A stretch of 64,000 nt of DNA from Paenibacillus sp. PvR098 (GCF_017833255.1 NZ_JAFIBU010000001.1:2910001-2974000); one strand, 5' to 3'. Shown: positions 30,004 to 41,427, numbered from the stretch's first letter. Notes: generated by a model from the sequence alone, not told the origin. Numbers and translations: made by a program.

Positions 30004-33000
30004 TTACTCTACGGTTACTGCTTCTGCTTCAGTTAATTCTTCATCCAGCGGCTCCGCATTCGGATCTGTAATCCGAATATTGCGGTATCTAGCCATCCCC
30101 GTACCGGCAGGAATCAACTTGCCGATGATAACATTTTCCTTCAAGCCGAGCAATTGGTCTACTTTCCCTTTAATCGCCGCATCGGTAAGAACACGAGTCG
30201 TTTCTTGGAACGATGCTGCAGATAGGAAGGAATCTGTTTCGAGCGATGCTTTGGTAATACCCAGTAGCACCGGCTTCGCAACGGCAGGTTCTTCGTTCGC
30301 GAAAAGCGCCACCTTATTTGCTTCTTCATATTCATGAATGTCGACAAAAGAGCCCGGCAGCAATGTCGTATTTCCGGCATCAATGATACGAATTTTACGC
30401 AGCATTTGGCGGATCATGACTTCAACGTGCTTATCGTTGATTTCCACCCCTTGGTTCCGGTATACGCGCTGAACTTCCTGAAGAATATAGTTTTGCACAC
30501 CGCGGATCCCTTTGATGCGGAGCATTTCCTTCGGATCGATAGATCCGTCCGTCAGCTCATCGCCGGCTTCCACACTCTGATTTACAGTCACACGAATACG
30601 TGAACCGTAAGGTACCGAGTACACCTTGGATTCAGCTTCACCTTGAACCTCGATCTCGCGACGGTCTTTGGCTTCACGAATCTCTTTAATCGTACCGTCG
30701 ATTTCGGATATCATCGCTTGGCCCTTCGGATTACGAGCTTCGAAAAGCTCCTGAATCCGCGGCAAACCTTGCGTGATATCGTCTCCCGCAACGCCCCCGG
30801 TATGGAACGTACGCATGGTCAGCTGTGTTCCTGGTTCACCGATGGATTGAGCAGCGATGATACCTACGGCTTCGCCGATTTCTACGTGCTGACCTGTCGC
30901 CAGGTTACGGCCATAGCATTTTTTGCAGACGCCGTGTCTGGAGCGGCAGCTGAGAACGGAACGGATTTGTACCTTTTCAATCTCAGCTCCGATAATTTGG
31001 TCGGCAATCGTTGCTTCAATCAGCTCGTTGCGGTGGATAATAACTTCACCGGTTTGCGGATGGCGAATCGTTTCGAAGGAGTACCGGCCTTCAATACGGT
31101 CGTACAGATCCTCAATGACTTCTTTACCGTCTTGAATTCTGCTGACAAGGAAACCTTTATCCGTACCGCAATCTTCATCACGAACAATGACATCCTGAGC
31201 TACGTCTACGAGACGACGGGTCAAGTAACCAGAGTCCGCCGTACGAAGGGCTGTATCCGCCAAACCTTTCCGTGCACCGTGGGTGGAAATAAAATACTCC
31301 AATACGGTCAAACCTTCACGGAAATTGGACTTAATCGGAAGCTCGATAATTTTACCGGATGGGTTAGCCATCAGCCCCCGCATACCGCCAAGCTGAGTAA
31401 TCTGCGATTTGTTACCCCGTGCTTTGGATTCAACCATCATATTGATGGAATTATATTTATCAAGCGACTTCATCAGAATGTCGGTAATTTCATCCTTGGC
31501 TTTACTCCAAATTGCGATAACACGGTCGTACCGCTCGTCATCTGTAATCAAGCCGCGGCGATATTGATTTGTAACTACGCGCACTTTTTCATCCGATTCT
31601 CTAAGAATTTCATCCTTCTCCAGCGGAACCGTCACGTCTGCTACTGCAATCGTGATACCGGCACGCGTAGAGTAAGTAAATCCAAGCTGCTTGATATTAT
31701 CAAGCGTGATCGAAGTTTGTGTCGTATGGTAACGACGGAAGCATTCTGCAATGATGGTGCCGAGATAATCTTTTCCGACGGCTTTCGTTTCAGGCAGCTC
31801 ATCCATCTGCTTGCGGATATCCCCGCCTTTATCAAAGACGAAATAAGCATTTGAAGGTCCGTTCAGCAAATTCGCCTTTGTCGCTTCATTGATATACGGG
31901 AAGTCCTTCGGATAGATTTCATTGAAAATAATTTTGCCGACCGTTGTAACCAGCATCGCTTCTTGCTGTTCAGGCGTAAAGCTTGTTTTGTTGAGAGCCT
32001 TAGCCGGAATCGCCACGCGCGCATGCAAGGATGCATTACCACGGTGGTAGAGCGATACAGCTTCCGCTACGGAACGAAGAATCGTACCAGAGCCCTTCGA
32101 CTCCTTGTTCTCCGTTGTCAAATAGAAGCTTCCCAGAACCATATCCTGCGATGGTGTAACAACCGGTTTGCCGTCCTTAGGGTTAAGAATGTTGCCAGAA
32201 GCCAACATCAGAACGCGGGCTTCAGCCTGAGCTTCTGCAGATAACGGAACGTGTACGGCCATCTGGTCTCCGTCAAAGTCGGCGTTATATGCCGTACAGA
32301 CGAGCGGATGCAGTTTGATGGCACGGCCTTCGACCAGAATCGGTTCAAACGCCTGAATACCAAGACGATGAAGCGTGGGGGCACGGTTCAGAAGCACCGG
32401 GTGTTCCTTGATGACTTCCTCTAGTACATCCCATACTTCCGGACTAACGCGCTCTACCTTGCGCTTTGCACTCTTGATGTTATGCGCAAGACCTTTATTC
32501 ACCAGCTCTTTCATAACGAAAGGCTTAAACAATTCTAGTGCCATTTCTTTCGGAAGTCCGCACTGATACATCTTCAGACTCGGCCCTACGACGATAACGG
32601 AACGACCAGAGTAGTCCACCCGCTTACCCAGCAGGTTTTGACGGAATCGCCCTTGTTTACCTTTAAGCATATGGCTAAGGGACTTCAGCGGGCGGTTGCC
32701 CGGCCCCGTTACGGGACGGCCGCGGCGCCCGTTATCGATCAACGCGTCGACAGCTTCTTGAAGCATACGCTTCTCGTTCTGCACGATAATATCAGGAGCG
32801 CCCAAATCAAGCAGGCGTTTCAGACGATTGTTACGGTTGATTACCCGACGATACAAGTCATTCAAATCGGAAGTAGCAAAGCGTCCACCGTCGAGCTGGA
32901 CCATCGGACGGAGCTCCGGAGGAATAACCGGCAGCACGTCCAGTACCATCCATCCCGGAAAGTTTTTGGAGTTACGGAAAGCTTCCATAACCTCGAGACG

Positions 33001-33624
33001 TTTGATCGCACGATTACGGCGCTGGCCTTGGGCGGTTTTCAGCTCTTCTTTTAGCATATCGACTTCTTTTTCGATCTCGATATCTTGAAGAAGCTTCTTT
33101 ACCGCTTCAGCACCCATTCCGGCTTGGAACGCATAGCCGTATTTTTCGCGATAACTGCGGTATTCCTTCTCGGACAGCAGCTGTTTTTTCTCCAACGGCG
33201 TATCTCCTGGATCCGTCACTACGTATGATGCAAAGTAGATGATCTCTTCCAGGGATCGAGGGGACATATCGAGTGCAAGACCCATACGGCTCGGAATCCC
33301 TTTGAAATACCAGATGTGCGAAACAGGTGCTGCCAATTCGATGTGACCCATGCGCTCGCGGCGCACTTTCTGACGGGTTACTTCGACACCGCAGCGGTCG
33401 CAGACGACGCCTTTGTAACGAACCCGCTTATATTTACCGCAATGACATTCCCAATCCTTGGTAGGTCCAAAAATTTTCTCGCAGAACAAGCCTTCTTTTT
33501 CAGGTTTCAGCGTCCTGTAGTTGATCGTCTCCGGCTTTTTAACTTCGCCTCTCGACCATGAACGGATTTTGTCGGGGGAAGCCAATCCGATTTTCATGAA
33601 TTCAAAATTGTTAACGTCGATCAA
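30004..33624 (-). CDS. rpoC: DNA-directed RNA polymerase subunit beta'
   Basis: This is a 1206-residue beta' subunit. The N-terminal zinc site has CHCG and CDRCG, the catalytic [12 protein letters not shown] binds magnesium, and the C-terminal zinc site includes [13 protein letters not shown]. The bridge-helix region follows the double-psi barrel as usual. I chose TTG 33624 ([13 protein letters not shown]) because GGAGG lies 8 bases upstream; the ATG at 33642 overlaps that site, and the chosen length agrees with homologues. It ends at a long terminator. Confidence 0.98.
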   Translation of the reverse strand: MIDVNNFEFMKIGLASPDKIRSWSRGEVKKPETINYRTLKPEKEGLFCEKIFGPTKDWECHCGKYKRVRYKGVVCDRCGVEVTRQKVRRERMGHIELAAPVSHIWYFKGIPSRMGLALDMSPRSLEEIIYFASYVVTDPGDTPLEKKQLLSEKEYRSYREKYGYAFQAGMGAEAVKKLLQDIEIEKEVDMLKEELKTAQGQRRNRAIKRLEVMEAFRNSKNFPGWMVLDVLPVIPPELRPMVQLDGGRFATSDLNDLYRRVINRNNRLKRLLDLGAPDIIVQNEKRMLQEAVDALIDNGRRGRPVTGPGNRPLKSLSHMLKGKQGRFRQNLLGKRVDYSGRSVIVVGPSLKMYQCGLPKEMALELFKPFVMKELVNKGLAHNIKSAKRKVERVSPEVWDVLEEVIKEHPVLLNRAPTLHRLGIQAFEPILVEGRAIKLHPLVCTAYNADFDGDQMAVHVPLSAEAQAEARVLMLASGNILNPKDGKPVVTPSQDMVLGSFYLTTENKESKGSGTILRSVAEAVSLYHRGNASLHARVAIPAKALNKTSFTPEQQEAMLVTTVGKIIFNEIYPKDFPYINEATKANLLNGPSNAYFVFDKGGDIRKQMDELPETKAVGKDYLGTIIAECFRRYHTTQTSITLDNIKQLGFTYSTRAGITIAVADVTVPLEKDEILRESDEKVRVVTNQYRRGLITDDERYDRVIAIWSKAKDEITDILMKSLDKYNSINMMVESKARGNKSQITQLGGMRGLMANPSGKIIELPIKSNFREGLTVLEYFISTHGARKGLADTALRTADSGYLTRRLVDVAQDVIVRDEDCGTDKGFLVSRIQDGKEVIEDLYDRIEGRYSFETIRHPQTGEVIIHRNELIEATIADQIIGAEIEKVQIRSVLSCRSRHGVCKKCYGRNLATGQHVEIGEAVGIIAAQSIGEPGTQLTMRTFHTGGVAGDDITQGLPRIQELFEARNPKGQAMISEIDGTIKEIREAKDRREIEVQGEAESKVYSVPYGSRIRVTVNQSVEAGDELTDGSIDPKEMLRIKGIRGVQNYILQEVQRVYRNQGVEINDKHVEVMIRQMLRKIRIIDAGNTTLLPGSFVDIHEYEEANKVALFANEEPAVAKPVLLGITKASLETDSFLSAASFQETTRVLTDAAIKGKVDQLLGLKENVIIGKLIPAGTGMARYRNIRITDPNAEPLDEELTEAEAVTVE

Positions 33625-33736
33625 GGAGCATCCCTCCTCCATGTTGGTGTGGGAAAAACTATATCGGAAGCATCCGTTGTAAGAACATGCCGTCTGTGCA
33701 GATCATACACCCATGGCTTACGCCAGGAACAAAATA

Positions 33737-36700
33737 TTACTCGACTCCCATTTCCGCGCCTTCAAGGTTCAGGTTGAGTTTATCACTCGTAACCTCATCC
33801 TCATCGTCCGTTTCCTTCATCTCAATCTCTTCTTCGTTCTCAGACAAGATTTTCACATCCATACCCAAGCTTTGAAGCTCTTTGATCAAGACCTTGAAGG
33901 ACTCTGGTACCCCAGGCTCCGGAACGTTCTCGCCCTTCACAATCGATTCATACGTTTTGACGCGGCCTACAACGTCATCGGATTTCACGGTCAAAATTTC
34001 CTGCAGTGTGTATGCAGCGCCATATGCTTCGAGCGCCCATACCTCCATCTCACCGAAACGCTGTCCACCGAACTGAGCTTTACCACCCAGAGGCTGCTGC
34101 GTAACAAGGGAGTATGGTCCCGTCGAACGTGCATGGATTTTATCGTCAACCATGTGCGCCAGCTTGATCATATACATGACGCCTACCGTCACTTCACGCT
34201 CAAACTCGTCACCGGTTCTTCCATCGTACAAGATCGTCTTACCGTTGCGCTGCATTCCGGCTTCTTCCATCGTATCGAACACATCATATTCACGGGCACC
34301 GTCGAATACCGGCGAAGCCGTATGAATACCGAGATACTTGGCAGCCATACCTAAATGAACTTCCAACACCTGTCCGATATTCATTCGGGAAGGAACGCCC
34401 AGCGGGTTCAGTACAACCTCAACAGGCGTGCCGTCCGGCATGAACGGCATGTCCTCTTCCGGTAAAATCCGGGCAATAACCCCTTTGTTACCGTGACGAC
34501 CAGCCATTTTATCGCCTTCGGAAATTTTCCGCTTTTGTGCGATATAGACGCGCACCAGCTGGTTTACGCCAGGAGGCAGTTCGTCGCCGTTCTCACGGGT
34601 GAACACTTTTACGTCGACTACGATACCGTCCGTACCGTGTGGAACGCGCAGTGATGTGTCACGCACCTCACGAGCCTTTTCACCGAAGATCGCATGCAGC
34701 AAACGTTCTTCCGCCGTCAGCTCCGTAACCCCTTTTGGTGTTACTTTACCAACCAGAATATCGCCTGCGGCAATCTCCGCACCGACGCGGATAATTCCAC
34801 GCTCGTCAAGATTCTTTAATGCATCTTCGCCAACGTTCGGAATATCTCGCGTGATTTCCTCAGGTCCAAGCTTGGTATCCCGCGCTTCGGACTCATATTC
34901 TTCAATGTGAATGGAAGTATATACGTCTTCCTTCACTAGTTTTTCACTGAGCAAAATCGCATCCTCGTAGTTATAGCCTTCCCACGTCATAAATGCGACC
35001 ACAACGTTCCGACCAAGCGCAAGCTCACCCATCTCCGTCGACGGACCATCAGCCAAGATATCTCCTACGCGAACTTGTTCACCTTTATGGCAAATCGGAC
35101 GCTGGTTGATACATGTACCTTGGTTAGAACGTAAAAATTTGTGCAATTTATGTTTAACAATGTCTCCGTTCACCAGTCGGCCGTCCACAACCTCTTGACG
35201 ACGTACCCAGATCTCGTTAGCCGACACCCTTTCTACCACGCCATTCACCTTGGAAACGATACAAACACCCGAATCCTTAGCCGATTTGTGCTCCATCCCC
35301 GTACCGACAAGAGGCGATTTAGGGATAAGAAGCGGAACGGCTTGACGTTGCATGTTGGAACCCATGAGAGCACGGTTGGAGTCGTCGTTTTCCAAGAACG
35401 GAATCAGCGCTGTCGCTACCGATACTACTTGCTTTGGAGAAACGTCCATGTAGTCGACACGGTCTTTGGGCAGTGTCAAAATATCGTCTTTGTAACGGAC
35501 AATGACGGAATCATTCGCAAATTTACCTTCTTCAGTCAACTCGGCGTTCGCTTGGGCAACGACGTAATTATCTTCTTCATCGGCCGTCAAATACGAAATT
35601 TCATCCGTTACGACACCATTGTTCGGATCAACTCGGCGATACGGAGCTTCAATAAAGCCGAACTCATTCACACGCGCGAACGTGGATAAGGAGTTGATCA
35701 GACCGATGTTCGGTCCTTCCGGGGTCTCAATCGGACACATCCGCCCATAGTGGGAGTGATGCACGTCCCGTACTTCAAAGCCCGCGCGTTCACGCGTCAA
35801 ACCACCAGGTCCGAGAGCGGACAGACGGCGTTTATGCGTCAGCTCGGCAAGCGGATTCGTCTGGTCCATAAACTGCGACAGCTGGGAGCTTCCAAAGAAC
35901 TCCTTGATCGAAGCGATGACCGGACGAATGTTGATCAATTGCTGAGGCGTGATCGTATTGACGTCTTGAATCGACATACGCTCGCGAACCACGCGCTCCA
36001 TCCGAGACAACCCGATACGGAACTGGTTTTGCAGGAGCTCTCCCACGGAACGCAAACGACGGTTACCCAAGTGGTCGATATCATCTGTGCTTCCAATCCC
36101 ATGCAGCAAGTTAATGAAATAGTTGATCGATGCAATGATATCAGCTGGCGTAATATTTTTAACCGTTTTTTCAATTTTTCCGTTAGCAATAACTTTAACG
36201 ACTTTCCCATCTTCAATAGGGGAATAGACGCTAATGTGCTGCATCGGAATCTTATCCATCTCGATCACGCCATTAACGACCGTATACTCTTTAAATCCGA
36301 CATTTTCTTCCAAGTAAGGAATGATCGTGTCGAGCAAGCGCCGGTCAAGCTGCTGTCCTGCTTCTGCTATAATTTCGCCTGTTTCCGGATCAGCCAGCGT
36401 TTCGGCCAGACGTTGATTAAACAGACGGTTTTTGATATGAAGCTTTTTATTGATTTTATAGCGACCTACATTGGCAAGGTCGTAACGCTTCGGATCGAAG
36501 AATCTTGCCACCAACAAGCTTCTTGCATTATCCAGCGTCGGCGGCTCGCCCGGACGAAGACGCTCGTAAATTTCAATCAAGGCCTTGTCCGTCGAATCGG
36601 TATTATCCTTGTCCAACGTGTTGCGGATGTACTCATCGTCACCCAGCAAGTCTATGATTTCCGCGTCGGTACCGAAACCAAGCGCGCGAAGCAGCACAGT

Positions 36701-37273
36701 TACAGGGATTTTTCTTGTGCGGTCAATACGCACATAGATAATATCCTTCGCATCCGTCTCAAGCTCGAGCCAAGCGCCGCGGTTCGGAATAACGGTAGCG
36801 GTATAAGCTTTTTTACCGTTCTTATCGACTTTCGTGCTAAAATAGACGCTCGGGGAACGAACCAGCTGGCTGACGATAACCCGTTCAGCGCCGTTGATAA
36901 TAAAAGTGCCCGTCTCAGTCATCAGCGGAAAATCGCCCATAAAGACTTCCTGTTCTTTGACTTCTCCGGTTTCTTTATTAATCAAACGAACTTTCACACG
37001 AAGCGGTGCAGCGAAGGTGACGTCGCGTTCCTTGGATTCATCCATCGAATACTTGGGCTCGCCCAAGCTGTAGTCGATGAATTCCAACACCAAATTCCCC
37101 GTAAAATCTTGGATCGGGGAAATATCTTGAAACATTTCACGCAATCCTTCATCCAAAAACCACTGATATGATTTTTGTTGGATTTCAATCAGGTTTGGAA
37201 CCTCCAATACCTCATGAATCCGCGCGTATGACCTGCGTTTACGTCGACCTAATTGAACAAGATGTCCCGCCAA
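33737..37273 (-). CDS. rpoB: DNA-directed RNA polymerase subunit beta
   Basis: This is a 1178-residue beta subunit. The rifampicin pocket reads [20 protein letters not shown], with the usual Asp, His and Ser at the main resistance positions, so a sensitive enzyme is predicted. The C-terminal clamp and flap signatures (GRHGNKGVI, then [18 protein letters not shown]) are present. It starts at TTG 37273 with AAGGGGTGA 7 bases upstream. It is cotranscribed with rpoC, 112 bases downstream. Confidence 0.98.
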   Translation of the reverse strand: MAGHLVQLGRRKRRSYARIHEVLEVPNLIEIQQKSYQWFLDEGLREMFQDISPIQDFTGNLVLEFIDYSLGEPKYSMDESKERDVTFAAPLRVKVRLINKETGEVKEQEVFMGDFPLMTETGTFIINGAERVIVSQLVRSPSVYFSTKVDKNGKKAYTATVIPNRGAWLELETDAKDIIYVRIDRTRKIPVTVLLRALGFGTDAEIIDLLGDDEYIRNTLDKDNTDSTDKALIEIYERLRPGEPPTLDNARSLLVARFFDPKRYDLANVGRYKINKKLHIKNRLFNQRLAETLADPETGEIIAEAGQQLDRRLLDTIIPYLEENVGFKEYTVVNGVIEMDKIPMQHISVYSPIEDGKVVKVIANGKIEKTVKNITPADIIASINYFINLLHGIGSTDDIDHLGNRRLRSVGELLQNQFRIGLSRMERVVRERMSIQDVNTITPQQLINIRPVIASIKEFFGSSQLSQFMDQTNPLAELTHKRRLSALGPGGLTRERAGFEVRDVHHSHYGRMCPIETPEGPNIGLINSLSTFARVNEFGFIEAPYRRVDPNNGVVTDEISYLTADEEDNYVVAQANAELTEEGKFANDSVIVRYKDDILTLPKDRVDYMDVSPKQVVSVATALIPFLENDDSNRALMGSNMQRQAVPLLIPKSPLVGTGMEHKSAKDSGVCIVSKVNGVVERVSANEIWVRRQEVVDGRLVNGDIVKHKLHKFLRSNQGTCINQRPICHKGEQVRVGDILADGPSTEMGELALGRNVVVAFMTWEGYNYEDAILLSEKLVKEDVYTSIHIEEYESEARDTKLGPEEITRDIPNVGEDALKNLDERGIIRVGAEIAAGDILVGKVTPKGVTELTAEERLLHAIFGEKAREVRDTSLRVPHGTDGIVVDVKVFTRENGDELPPGVNQLVRVYIAQKRKISEGDKMAGRHGNKGVIARILPEEDMPFMPDGTPVEVVLNPLGVPSRMNIGQVLEVHLGMAAKYLGIHTASPVFDGAREYDVFDTMEEAGMQRNGKTILYDGRTGDEFEREVTVGVMYMIKLAHMVDDKIHARSTGPYSLVTQQPLGGKAQFGGQRFGEMEVWALEAYGAAYTLQEILTVKSDDVVGRVKTYESIVKGENVPEPGVPESFKVLIKELQSLGMDVKILSENEEEIEMKETDDEDEVTSDKLNLNLEGAEMGVE

Positions 37274-37580
37274 CTTAGATTCACCCCTTATGTCTACTCA
37301 ATAGAACAAAATAAAAGCCTCTTTGGGAAGCCTTCTCGAGTAAATACTGCGCGAAGTTAAACTTCTTAAGGAAGCTTGTTATCACGATTCACGAATCGCA
37401 CAACGATAGGTGACTTTTCTCCATGTTACCATAATTTTCTTCATACCTTGTAGGGTTTACCTAAAATTTAAACATTATACGTCAAATGAGAAAACCTTAT
37501 TCATCCCTGAATGAAAAAATTATCTTGACATTTTAGTTAACTAAAGAGAAACGTCCCACCCATAATACTGACATTTTATT
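37274..37580 (-). other. Long rpoB leader, about 300 bases
   Basis: No gene is visible between the rpoB promoter and start. The leader contains a perfect 14-bp palindrome TTTAGTTAACTAAA (37532-37545), a small hairpin CGATTC/GAATCG (near 37385-37398), another GAAGT/ACTTC hairpin near 37355-37367, and AT-rich spacer. A regulatory role is possible but not demonstrated. Confidence 0.5.
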
Positions 37581-37609
37581 ATGATATCACATCACAAAAT
37601 TCAAGTCAA
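37581..37609 (-). promoter_or_regulatory. rpoB promoter
   Basis: Minus-strand TTGACT (37604-37609) and TATCAT (37581-37586) with a 17-base spacer and TGA directly before the -10 (extended type). It lies just past the end of the upstream methyltransferase gene. Confidence 0.75.
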
Positions 37610-37629
37610 CATTTTTTCCATTGCAAAAA

Positions 37630-38226
37630 TTACTTTGTTGCTTTAAGGATCCAATAACCCTTATCCCTCTCCACCTCTTCCACACGAGCAAAGAGAGATT
37701 CCAGCTTGCCATATGCAGATGGAGCGCCCTGCTTCTTCTGAATCACGACCCAGAGGGATCCACCCGGAGTCAGCACTTCATGTGCTTGTTCGAGAATACG
37801 GTGTACCGTCTCTTTACCGGCTCGGATGGGAGGATTGGTCAGAACCACATCAAACGTCCGCCCCTTCACCTCCGAAAGCAAATCGCTCTGCAGTATTTCC
37901 ACATTGCCTATGTTGTTCCGATTGGCATTTTGTCTCGCCAGCTCCACAGCCCGCTCATTAATATCCACCATGGTGACGCTCCCCTTATGTGCGAGCACCG
38001 CAGCCGACAGCCCGATCGGCCCATATCCACATCCCACATCAAGAACCCGGGCATCAACCGGAAACGCCATTGTTTCCACAAGCAGCCTCGATCCGTAATC
38101 AACCCCCTTTTTTGAGAACACCCCGGCATCCGTCATAAACACAAACCTGCGTCCGCGAATCATCTCTTCAATGCTATGCAGATCATGTTCAACGCTGGGC
38201 TTCCGGGAATAGTAATGCTCCGACAC
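37630..38226 (-). CDS. Class I SAM methyltransferase, RsmC-like (YbxB)
   Basis: This 198-residue methyltransferase has the SAM-binding loop VLDVGCGYGPIGL and the amino-methylating motif DVVLTNPPIRAGK, as in RsmC/RlmG enzymes that methylate guanosine N2 in rRNA. It is a single-domain version, shorter than E. coli RsmC. I chose GTG 38226 (MSEHYYSRKPSVEHD) because AAAGGAGG lies 9 bases upstream. A homologue lies between rplL and rpoB in B. subtilis; the exact substrate is unproven. Confidence 0.88.
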   Translation of the reverse strand: MSEHYYSRKPSVEHDLHSIEEMIRGRRFVFMTDAGVFSKKGVDYGSRLLVETMAFPVDARVLDVGCGYGPIGLSAAVLAHKGSVTMVDINERAVELARQNANRNNIGNVEILQSDLLSEVKGRTFDVVLTNPPIRAGKETVHRILEQAHEVLTPGGSLWVVIQKKQGAPSAYGKLESLFARVEEVERDKGYWILKATK

Positions 38227-38262
38227 GGCCAATCTCCTCCTTTTAATGACTTGAAAAGGAAA

Positions 38263-38294
38263 ACCCCTTGCAGAGGCGATCCTCTTCAAGGGGT
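38263..38294 (-). terminator. Terminator after rplL
   Basis: ACCCCTTG (38263-38270) pairs with CAAGGGGT (38287-38294), with AGAGG/CCTCT continuing the stem. On the minus strand TTTTCCTTTT follows. It overlaps the upstream in-frame extension of the methyltransferase, supporting its later start. Confidence 0.88.
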
Positions 38295-38308
38295 GCGTAA
38301 GCATTAAA

Positions 38309-38671
38309 TTACTTCACTTCTACGGAAGCGCCTGCTTCTTCCAACTTAGCTTTGAGGGCTTCTGCTTCTTCTTTAGCAATTTTCTCTTTCAACGCTTTTG
38401 GTGCGCCGTCTACGAGGTCTTTTGCTTCTTTCAAGCCAAGGCCTGTGATTTCACGAACGACTTTGATAACGTTGATTTTGGACGCGCCTGCGCTTGTCAG
38501 GATAACGTCGAATTCGGATTGCTCTTGTGCTTCTGCTGCGCCGCCGCCAGCTACTACTGCTACTGGAGCTGCTGCTGTTACGCCAAACTCTTCTTCGATT
38601 GCTTTAACCAAGTCGTTCAGTTCCAATACAGTCATGCCTTTGATAGCTTCCAAAATTTGCTCTTTGCTCAT
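38309..38671 (-). CDS. rplL: 50S ribosomal protein L7/L12
   Basis: This is a 120-residue bL12. The N-terminal dimerisation domain is followed by an Ala/Gly-rich hinge ([15 protein letters not shown]) and the C-terminal factor-binding domain [20 protein letters not shown]. Multiple copies form the ribosomal stalk on L10. GGAGG precedes ATG 38671, and a strong terminator follows. Confidence 0.98.
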   Translation of the reverse strand: MSKEQILEAIKGMTVLELNDLVKAIEEEFGVTAAAPVAVVAGGGAAEAQEQSEFDVILTSAGASKINVIKVVREITGLGLKEAKDLVDGAPKALKEKIAKEEAEALKAKLEEAGASVEVK

Positions 38672-38715
38672 GGTTTAAACCTCCATTTATGATTAGATCT
38701 AATTTTTTAAAAAAA

Positions 38716-39228
38716 TTAAGCTTCTTGCGCGCCAGCTTCTTGCTTCTCGGACACAGCTTTAACCGCAAGGGCGAAGTTGCGAACAGGAGCTTGAAGCACG
38801 CTGAGCAACATGGACAGAAGACCTTCTCTGGAAGGCAGTTCCGCCAGCGCTTTAATTTGGTTGTAATCAACCACTTTACCTTCAACAACGCCTGCTTTAA
38901 TATTCAGCTTATCGTTCTTCTTAGCGAAGTCCGCCAAAATTTTGGCCGGAGTCACGATATCTTCTTTACTGAATGCGATCGCTGTAGGACCAGTCAGATA
39001 CTCATTCAATTCGGACAATTCTGCAGTTGCAGTAGCACGGCGTACCAATGTATTTTTCAATACTTGGAATTCCACACCAGCTTCACGCAGTTGTTTGCGA
39101 AGCTCCGTTACTTGAGCTACGTTCAAACCGCGGTAGTCCGCAACGATTGCGCAAGAGCTTTCTTTCAGCTTATCAGCTACAACAGTAACCTGCTGTGCTT
39201 TTTGCTCGATAATTTTTACGTTTGCCAT
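38716..39228 (-). CDS. rplJ: 50S ribosomal protein L10
   Basis: This is a 170-residue uL10, the stalk base carrying L12 dimers on its C-terminal helix. Conserved [20 protein letters not shown] is present. AGGAGG lies 8 bases before ATG 39228. About 370 bases of leader precede it, holding an L10-binding structure, an attenuator and two hairpin modules, so autoregulation is likely. Confidence 0.97.
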   Translation of the reverse strand: MANVKIIEQKAQQVTVVADKLKESSCAIVADYRGLNVAQVTELRKQLREAGVEFQVLKNTLVRRATATAELSELNEYLTGPTAIAFSKEDIVTPAKILADFAKKNDKLNIKAGVVEGKVVDYNQIKALAELPSREGLLSMLLSVLQAPVRNFALAVKAVSEKQEAGAQEA

Positions 39229-39244
39229 TTTTGCACCTCCTATA

Positions 39245-39275
39245 AGTTTTCGTCAGAAAACTGCTTCGTAAGCAT
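39245..39275 (-). repeat. 5'-UTR hairpin module, rplJ proximal copy
   Basis: AUGCUUACGAAGC then AGUUUUC-UGAC-GAAAACU (39245-39262), a 7-bp stem with a UGAC loop, directly before UAUAGGAGG of rplJ. Confidence 0.82.
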
Positions 39276-39320
39276 CTGCTGAGCTTCCTGAAGGAAAGCT
39301 TACATCGTAAGCAATCACTA

Positions 39321-39350
39321 GGTTTTCGTTAGAAAACTGCTTCGCAAGCA
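39321..39350 (-). repeat. 5'-UTR hairpin module, rplJ distal copy
   Basis: UGCUUGCGAAGC then AGUUUUC-UAAC-GAAAACC (39321-39338), about 75 bases upstream of the proximal copy. Between them GCUUAC-GAU-GUAAGC forms another small hairpin (about 39297-39312). Confidence 0.78.
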
Positions 39351-39402
39351 AACTTAACACGTAAACAAATTCCGCCCGAGGCTTTCATTCCAATTCGCCG
39401 TC

Positions 39403-39599
39403 GTCTGCAAAGGCCATTCGTTCGCATAAATGCGAAAATGCCTTCGCAGACAAGGCGAAGGCATGATGATTTTCATATATTCTTGAGCTGAACAGCGAAA
39501 GAATATCGAACTTATATCACAACACCTCGGCAGGAAATTAAGCTCATTGAACGAGCACCTGCTGTCTACGGTAAGCATATTCGTTTGTTAACCTAAAAT
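39403..39599 (-). promoter_or_regulatory. L10 leader with attenuator
   Basis: The 5' part (39523-39572) reads CCGUAGACAGCAGGUGC then UUCCUGCCGAGGU on the minus strand, the L10(L12)4-binding pattern of Gram-positive rplJL leaders. Further on, GCCUUCGC (39455-39462) and GCGAAGGC (39440-39447) make a terminator-like stem followed by AUUUUCGCAUUU. The same 39440-39451 strand can instead pair over 12 bp with 39403-39414, an exclusive alternative. This is the layout of L10-controlled attenuation. Confidence 0.8.
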
Positions 39600-39628
39600 A
39601 GATTAGCATGGATGATTTCAAAAGTCAA
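39600..39628 (-). promoter_or_regulatory. rplJL promoter
   Basis: Minus-strand TTGACT (39623-39628) and TAATCT (39600-39605), spacer 17, with TGC before the -10 (extended -10). It lies just after the rplA stop. Confidence 0.72.
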
Positions 39629-39642
39629 ATACCAAGCTATTC

Positions 39643-40335
39643 CTATCTTAGGGCTGCTGCATTCACACGAGCGCTCGGACCCATTGTCGAGGATACTGCA
39701 ACGTTCTTCAGGTATACCCCTTTAGCTGCTGCCGGCTTCGCTCTGTTAAGCGCATCGATCAAAGCTTTGAAGTTTTCAGCAAGCTTTTCGGCTTCGAAAG
39801 AAACTTTCCCGATCGGCGCGTGAATTTGTCCGGCTTTATCCAGACGGTATTCGATTTTACCAGCCTTGATCTCTTGAACGGCTTTTGTCACGTCGAACGT
39901 AACAGTACCCGCCTTCGGATTCGGCATCAAACCTTTACCACCCAAGATACGACCGAGCTTACCCACTTCGCTCATCATGTCCGGCGTAGCTACGCAGACA
40001 TCGAAGTCGAACCAGCCTTGCTGGATCTTATTGATCATGTCTTGATCGCCTACGAAATCGGCTCCTGCCGCTTCCGCTTCTTTGGCTTTTTCACCTTTGG
40101 CGAATACAAGTACGCGTTTTGTTTTGCCTGTGCCGTGAGGCAGTACAACCACACCACGAACGGCTTGATCTTGTTTTCTCGGGTCTACACCCAAACGCAC
40201 AGCCACTTCAACGGTTTCGTCGAATTTGGCACGCGCCGTCTTTTTCACGAGTTCGATCGCTTCGAGCGCCTCGTAGAAAGCTTCGGCGTCGATTTGCTTG
40301 GCAACTTCCAAGTATTTCTTACCGTGTTTAGCCAC
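39643..40335 (-). CDS. rplA: 50S ribosomal protein L1
   Basis: This is a 230-residue uL1, [16 protein letters not shown], with the signature [20 protein letters not shown]. It forms the mobile L1 stalk at the E site; in E. coli it represses its own operon. It starts at GTG 40335 with AGGAGG upstream. It follows rplK by 83 bases. Confidence 0.98.
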   Translation of the reverse strand: MAKHGKKYLEVAKQIDAEAFYEALEAIELVKKTARAKFDETVEVAVRLGVDPRKQDQAVRGVVVLPHGTGKTKRVLVFAKGEKAKEAEAAGADFVGDQDMINKIQQGWFDFDVCVATPDMMSEVGKLGRILGGKGLMPNPKAGTVTFDVTKAVQEIKAGKIEYRLDKAGQIHAPIGKVSFEAEKLAENFKALIDALNRAKPAAAKGVYLKNVAVSSTMGPSARVNAAALR

Positions 40336-40418
40336 TGTCTTGTCCTCCTATGTGGTATTAGCGGAATATCCTCCCACTTGGTGGCCCTCCGGTATTCCGG
40401 GGAGCCTATTGCATGGAA

Positions 40419-40844
40419 TTAGTCTACGATTGTGACACCCATGCTGCGAGCAGTACCTTCGACCATACGCATAGCAGTCTCAACGGATGCCGCATTCAGG
40501 TCAGGCATTTTTTGCTCGGCAATTTCGCGAACTGTCGAACGCTTAACAGTCGCAACCTTCTTCTTGTTCGGTTCGCCGGATCCTTTTTCGATCCCTGCAG
40601 CTACACGCAGTAATACGGCAGCCGGAGGCGTTTTGGTAACGAACGTGAAAGAACGATCTTCGAATACCGTAATTTCAACCGGAATGATGAGACCCGCTTG
40701 GTCAGCTGTACGAGCATTAAACTCTTTACAGAAAGCCATGATGTTAACACCAGCTTGACCAAGAGCAGGACCGATCGGCGGAGCCGGATTCGCTTTTCCT
40801 GCAGGAACCTGCAATTTCACCATTTTGATAACCTTTTTTGCCAT
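40419..40844 (-). CDS. rplK: 50S ribosomal protein L11
   Basis: This is a 141-residue uL11. The proline-rich N-domain [14 protein letters not shown] is the thiostrepton and RelA-sensing region, followed by the rRNA-binding C-domain. I chose ATG 40844 ([12 protein letters not shown]), 8 bases after GAGGAGG; an in-frame GTG at 40853 is part of that site. Confidence 0.97.
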   Translation of the reverse strand: MAKKVIKMVKLQVPAGKANPAPPIGPALGQAGVNIMAFCKEFNARTADQAGLIIPVEITVFEDRSFTFVTKTPPAAVLLRVAAGIEKGSGEPNKKKVATVKRSTVREIAEQKMPDLNAASVETAMRMVEGTARSMGVTIVD

Positions 40845-40887
40845 TGTGCACACCTCCTCGTCTGTAATATGACAGACTCACTTCCAA

Positions 40888-41427
40888 CTACAGCTTTTCC
40901 ACCTGGTTGTAGTCAAGCTCCAACGGCGTCTCTCTGCCGAACATGTTGACATGAACCTTCAGCTTGCTTTTGTCGATCAGAATTTCTTCTACGGATCCGA
41001 CGAAATTGGCAAAAGGTCCAACTTTCACGCGAACCGTCTCTTTGAGCTCGAAGTCGATCTTCGGCTTCGGCTCTTCCATACCCATGTGCTTAAGAATCGC
41101 ATCCACTTCATCAGGAAGCAGTGCCGTCGGTTTCGAACCCGAACCGGTCGATCCAACAAACCCGGTAACTCCGGGTGTGTTGCGCACGACATACCACGAA
41201 TCATCCGTCTGGATCATCTCCACAAGGACATAACCGGGATACACTTTACGCATGACCGTCTTCTTCTTACCGTCCTTATTCACAAGCTCTTCTTCCATGG
41301 GAACGAGCACGCGAAAAATTTTGTCCTTCATATCCATGGATTCGACGCGTTTTTCTAGATTTGCCTTCACCTTGTTTTCATACCCTGAATAGGTATGTAC
41401 GACGTACCATCTTTTTTCCATTTCCAT
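40888..41427 (-). CDS. nusG: Transcription termination/antitermination protein NusG
   Basis: This 179-residue protein has an N-terminal NGN domain (RWYVVHTYSGYENKVKANLE, PGYVLVEM) that binds RNA polymerase and a C-terminal KOW domain (VGPFANFVGSVEEI). It modulates pausing and couples transcription to translation. ATG 41427 or ATG 41421 (MEKRWYV, 177 residues as in B. subtilis) are both plausible; GGTGG repeats lie upstream. Confidence 0.96.
   Translation of the reverse strand: MEMEKRWYVVHTYSGYENKVKANLEKRVESMDMKDKIFRVLVPMEEELVNKDGKKKTVMRKVYPGYVLVEMIQTDDSWYVVRNTPGVTGFVGSTGSGSKPTALLPDEVDAILKHMGMEEPKPKIDFELKETVRVKVGPFANFVGSVEEILIDKSKLKVHVNMFGRETPLELDYNQVEKL

Noticed and set aside
30643-31854. 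403-codon open frame on the plus strand
   Set aside because: Antisense to rpoC, with no independent support.
35750-37171. 473-codon open frame on the plus strand
   Set aside because: Antisense to rpoB; codon-bias shadow of a highly conserved gene.
39354-39578. 74-codon open frame in the rplJ leader
   Set aside because: It overlaps the L10 leader and attenuator stems; no ribosome-binding site.
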